Below, one piece after another: positions 6,169-9,239 of a stretch of 9,239 nt of DNA (the stretch's first letter is position 1; each line of letters opens with the position of its first letter). This stretch comes from an uncultured Lachnospiraceae bacterium (GTDB lineage Bacteria; Bacillota; Clostridia; Lachnospirales; Lachnospiraceae). The DNA is taken from NCBI GenBank assembly GCA_902489925.1, contig CABUBX010000081.1, positions 1 through 9,239 of the forward strand, read 5' to 3'. Below the pieces are notes generated by a model. That model was not told the origin of the DNA. It saw only the letters and a program-made list of their open reading frames with translations, and did no database searches. The translations under genes and the position numbers were made by a program.

Positions 6169-7353
6169 TTACGGCTCACAAACCATAATTTCTCTTTCGC
6201 TGACCGCTCTTTCAAGCATCTCATCAATCACATCCTCCAAGTGACGCTCTGACCGCTCAATTGCTTTCAGATTCGGCTTTGTTACCGGATGCTTTGCGAC
6301 AAAAATTGTACAGCAGTCCTCAAACGGCTGAATAGATGTTTCGAAAGCCCCGATTTTTTCAGATATTGCCACGATATCGTTTTTATCAAAACCGATGACC
6401 GGTCTGTACACCGGTAATGTACATACCGCATTCGTTGCCGCAAGTGACTGCAGTGTCTGGCTTGCCACCTGACCAATACTCTCGCCTGTGATAAGGCCAA
6501 GCGCACGATTTTCTTTTGCAATCATTTCCGCAATCTTCATCATATAGCGACGCATGATAATCGTAAGCTCATCATGCGGGCATTTTTCATAAATAGCTAG
6601 CTGGATTTCAGTAAAATTAATAATATGCAGCTTAATCGGGCCGGAATAGCGCGCTACAATTTTTGCCAAATCAACGACTTTTTGCTTTGCACGTTCGCTC
6701 GTATAAGGCGGCGCATGAAAATAAGTTGCCTCCAAAACAACACCGCGCTTTGCAATCATATAACCGGCAACCGGACTGTCGATACCGCCCGATAATAAAA
6801 GCATTGCCTTGCCGTTGCTGCCTACAGGCATACCGCCCGGCCCCGGAATAGATTTTGAGTAAATATAGCCTTTACTTCTAAGCTCAATGTTGATGAGTAC
6901 CTCCGGCTGACGCACATTCACAGAAAGTCCCGAAAATCTGTCTAAAAGATATTCGCCCATATCTGCATTAATTTCCATAGATACCTTCGGATAACTCTTG
7001 TCTGCGCGTCTTGACTCTACCTTGAAAGTGAAGTGCTTATCCTCATAAGCTTCCTCAATATAATCGCCGACCGTTTTTGTCAGATTTTCCCATGAATAAT
7101 CCGTGCAATATACAACCGGACAAATCGCTACAATACCAAAAACCCGCTGCAATGCGCTGACAACTTCATCATAGTCATAATCTGACTTCATATTCACATA
7201 AATACGTCCCTGTTCCTTTGTTACCTCATATTCGCCTGTCCCCTTCAGTGAAAACTGAATTTGGCGAATCAGTGCATCTTCAAATAAATATCTGTTTTTT
7301 CCCTTTAAACCAATCTCACCATATTTAATTAAAAAAGCTTCATATCTAATCAT
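6169..7353 (-). CDS. thiI: tRNA 4-thiouridine synthase ThiI (tRNA sulfurtransferase)
   Basis: A 394-residue enzyme that adenylates U8 of tRNA and replaces its O4 with sulfur. It has an N-terminal ferredoxin-like domain (1-60, with IKYGEIGLKGKN), a THUMP tRNA-binding domain (about 60-165) and a PP-loop ATPase domain with SGGIDSP at 188-194. ITGESIGQVASQT (288-300) and PFEDCCTIF (343-351) carry other conserved residues. C347 or C348 is at about the place of the catalytic cysteine in the PP-loop domain. The C-terminal rhodanese domain of E. coli ThiI (482 residues) is absent, as in Bacillus. Sulfur must then come directly from a cysteine desulfurase, and one is encoded immediately upstream. The two genes share an ATGA overlap, with GGAGG 6 nt before the thiI ATG. 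The thiazole role of ThiI in enterobacteria needs the rhodanese domain, so tRNA thiolation is the likely job. Confidence 0.95.
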   Translation of the reverse strand: MIRYEAFLIKYGEIGLKGKNRYLFEDALIRQIQFSLKGTGEYEVTKEQGRIYVNMKSDYDYDEVVSALQRVFGIVAICPVVYCTDYSWENLTKTVGDYIEEAYEDKHFTFKVESRRADKSYPKVSMEINADMGEYLLDRFSGLSVNVRQPEVLINIELRSKGYIYSKSIPGPGGMPVGSNGKAMLLLSGGIDSPVAGYMIAKRGVVLEATYFHAPPYTSERAKQKVVDLAKIVARYSGPIKLHIINFTEIQLAIYEKCPHDELTIIMRRYMMKIAEMIAKENRALGLITGESIGQVASQTLQSLAATNAVCTLPVYRPVIGFDKNDIVAISEKIGAFETSIQPFEDCCTIFVAKHPVTKPNLKAIERSERHLEDVIDEMLERAVSEREIMVCEP

Positions 7354-8570
7354 CGTCTTCCTCCCGGAATATATCTTCTAAGTACCGGAACAAGCGCTTT
7401 AAGCTGTTCCATACAATAATCAAGTTCCTCTTTTGTCGTCTCAAGGCAGAGACTGAATCGTATTGTCGCATCAAGATATTTTTTATTAACACCGATGGCC
7501 TTTAACGTGCCGCTGATTGCCGGATGATTCGATGAGCATGCCGAACCTGACGAAACATAAACATTTTTCTCCTCAAGCGCATGCAAAAGCACCTCTGCCC
7601 GTATATTTTCAAAACTGGCACTAATCACATGGGGTGCCGGGCCTTTAGAAAAGCAATCGTTGCCGACAATGTCCGAATGTTCATCCCCGACCTCCAAAAC
7701 CCGATGCTCAAAGCCGTTGATAACAACACCGTCAATTGCTTTTAATTTTTCCACAAATTCATCTCTGAGCTTATAAAGTCTTTCTGATTTTTCATCGAAA
7801 TTTTTATAAACCTCCCGCGCAGCTTCACCGATACCCGCAATACCCGGAACATTTTCCGTCCCCGAGCGCATATCCTTTTGCTGACCGCCGCCGTAAATAA
7901 GCGGTTTGACCTTCACGCGGTCTTTAATATATAAAACGCCCACACCTTTCGGGCCATGAAATTTATGACCGCTTATACTGAGCATATCAATATTCAGGCG
8001 GGTCGGATAGATTTTCATTTTTCCAAAGCCCTGAATGGCATCCACATGAAATAAAATCTCGGAATTATAAGCTTTAATCATCTTGCCTATTTTATCTAAC
8101 GGCTGAACCGTACCAATTTCATTATTGACACACATGACAGAAACGAGAATCGTATCCTTGCGAAGCGCTTTTTGCAATGCATCTAAAGACACAACACCTT
8201 TTTTATCTACCGGAAGATATGTAACCTCAAAACCCTGCTGCTCAAGATAAATGAGCGGATTATAGACAGAGGCATGTTCAATTGATGTCGTAATGATGTG
8301 CTTTCCGCGTCGGCAGTTGGCATAAGCTGAACCGATAAGCGCCATATTATTGGACTCTGTGCCGCCCGATGTAAAATAAATTTCCTTTTCCTGTACCTTT
8401 AAAATATCCGCAAATATTTTCTTTGATGCTTTAATATAATTTTCCGCTTCGACACCCTTCACATGCAGTGATGATGGGTTTCCAAAATTCTTTGACATTG
8501 TCTGCAGCATCACATCGCATACACTGTCATACACCCACGTTGTCGCCGCGTTATCTAAATAAGCCTGCAT
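7350..8570 (-). CDS. Cysteine desulfurase, NifS-like, probable sulfur donor for ThiI
   Basis: A 406-residue class V aminotransferase-fold PLP enzyme that removes sulfur from L-cysteine and holds it as a persulfide. The start is YLDNAATT. SGGTESNN (68-75), H99, NNEIGT (149-154) and HVDAIQ (175-180) form the PLP site, and SGHKFHGPKG carries the Schiff-base K203. RSGTEN is at 235-240, and SGSACSS carries the catalytic C345. A segment at about 285-315, before the strand HVISASF, looks longer than in typical IscS/NifS. Overlap with thiI suggests the role of B. subtilis NifZ, which serves ThiI specifically, rather than general iron-sulfur assembly by IscS/SufS. No scaffold genes are nearby. It starts 12 nt after the rsmE stop, with GAGG 4 nt before the ATG. 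The specific pairing is inference from adjacency, so I give no symbol. Confidence 0.93.
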   Translation of the reverse strand: MQAYLDNAATTWVYDSVCDVMLQTMSKNFGNPSSLHVKGVEAENYIKASKKIFADILKVQEKEIYFTSGGTESNNMALIGSAYANCRRGKHIITTSIEHASVYNPLIYLEQQGFEVTYLPVDKKGVVSLDALQKALRKDTILVSVMCVNNEIGTVQPLDKIGKMIKAYNSEILFHVDAIQGFGKMKIYPTRLNIDMLSISGHKFHGPKGVGVLYIKDRVKVKPLIYGGGQQKDMRSGTENVPGIAGIGEAAREVYKNFDEKSERLYKLRDEFVEKLKAIDGVVINGFEHRVLEVGDEHSDIVGNDCFSKGPAPHVISASFENIRAEVLLHALEEKNVYVSSGSACSSNHPAISGTLKAIGVNKKYLDATIRFSLCLETTKEELDYCMEQLKALVPVLRRYIPGGRR

Positions 8571-8582
8571 GAATCCTCTACC

Positions 8583-9239
8583 TCACTCATCTAATTCAAA
8601 CATAAGTACTGCAAGCGCCGCAAGCCCGGCCGTCTCTGTTCTCAAAATACGTCTTCCCAGCGTTATCGGTACTGCGCCTGACTGCTTTGCCTGAAGCACT
8701 TCACTTTCATCAAAGCCGCCCTCCGGCCCGATAAATATTCCAATATGCTTTTTATCCTTCAAGCCTTTTATGACATTTCTTGAATAGTCCATGCCTTCTG
8801 CTTTTTCATAAGGAATAAGCACTGCCTCCATGGCGCCTGCCTGCTTGAGTGCATCGTTAAAACTCATCGGCGCTGCCACTTTCGGAATAATTCCCCGACC
8901 GGACTGCTTTGCCGCACTTTCTGAAATACCCTGCCACCGTGCCAGCTTTTTGGCCTCCTTTTTTGCATCTAATTTTACAATTGTACGCTTTGTGACGACA
9001 GGAACAATTTCATAAACACCGAGTTCAACCGCTTTTTGTATAATCAATTCCATCTTATCCGCTTTAGGAAGTCCCTGAAAAAGCGTGATTTTTGCAGGCA
9101 GCTCGACATAGGAGACCCATGAATTTTCTATATGTACAGTGACACTCTCCCGTCCCAAAACCCCAATCGTCCCGAAGTAATCCGTTCCGCAGCCGTCACT
9201 GACTGAAATTTCTTCACCGACATTCATGCGCAGCACATT
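8583..9239 (-). CDS. rsmE: 16S rRNA (uracil(1498)-N3)-methyltransferase RsmE, 5' end outside window
   Basis: A SPOUT-class methyltransferase that makes m3U1498 in 16S rRNA near the decoding centre. 218 residues are visible. The family has about 245, and the visible part begins at NVLRMNVGEEI, which is internal to the family's N-terminal PUA-like domain (the usual start is a few dozen residues earlier), so the true start lies beyond the right edge. Visible motifs are KADKMELIIQKAVELGV, the conserved AAKQSGR, the SAM-binding knot loop IGPEGGF, and LGRRILRTETAGLAAL at the C-terminus. All look intact. It heads the visible unit rsmE, cysteine desulfurase, thiI. In many Firmicutes prmA precedes rsmE, which I would expect just outside the window. 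Confidence 0.95.
   Translation of the reverse strand, partial: NVLRMNVGEEISVSDGCGTDYFGTIGVLGRESVTVHIENSWVSYVELPAKITLFQGLPKADKMELIIQKAVELGVYEIVPVVTKRTIVKLDAKKEAKKLARWQGISESAAKQSGRGIIPKVAAPMSFNDALKQAGAMEAVLIPYEKAEGMDYSRNVIKGLKDKKHIGIFIGPEGGFDESEVLQAKQSGAVPITLGRRILRTETAGLAALAVLMFELDE

Overview
The window looks like a chromosomal housekeeping region of a Gram-positive Clostridia bacterium, most likely of the Lachnospiraceae. The evidence is moderate to low G+C, AGGAGG-type ribosome binding sites, the Firmicutes-specific trio ireB-ruvX-DUF1292, a ThiI without a rhodanese domain next to its own cysteine desulfurase, RNase J, and a YlbF-family protein. The taxon is inferred from gene content and order. 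Nothing in the window identifies a species. I see no mobile element, tRNA, rRNA or CRISPR array.

Layout, read in the direction of transcription (right to left, minus strand). (1) 9239-6169: rsmE (its 5' end lies outside the window), a NifS-like cysteine desulfurase and thiI, tightly packed; the last two overlap by ATGA. (2) 6066-5833: one small gene on the plus strand, an HPr-fold protein without the phosphorylatable histidine. It is convergent with thiI and divergent from mtaB, and has its own candidate promoter and terminator. (3) 5714-4368: mtaB. (4) 4277-1: a seven-gene run, ireB, ruvX, DUF1292 (yrzB-like), rnj (RNase J), a YlbF-family gene, a short MltG-like membrane protein, and trmR (its 3' end lies outside the window). 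From memory, ireB-ruvX-yrzB-mltG-trmR is the gene order of Bacillus subtilis (yrzL-yrrK-yrzB-yrrL-yrrM). Here rnj and the ylbF-like gene sit in the middle of that block.

Most genes serve RNA maturation and decay. RsmE methylates 16S rRNA. The cysteine desulfurase and ThiI make 4-thiouridine in tRNA. MtaB adds the methylthio group to t6A37. TrmR methylates 5-hydroxyuridine at the wobble position. RuvX/YqgF is implicated in 16S rRNA 3' maturation. RNase J degrades and processes RNA, and YlbF proteins are linked to RNase Y control in Bacillus. IreB and the MltG-like protein add a cell-wall thread.

I found no convincing new multi-gene system. The points most worth a second look are the His-less HPr-like protein, the MltG-like protein without a catalytic domain, the pairing of rnj with a ylbF-like gene that lacks the iron-sulfur cysteines, the 168-nt rnj leader, and a perfect hairpin without a U-tract between the convergent genes. 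All gaps between genes are under 300 bases.
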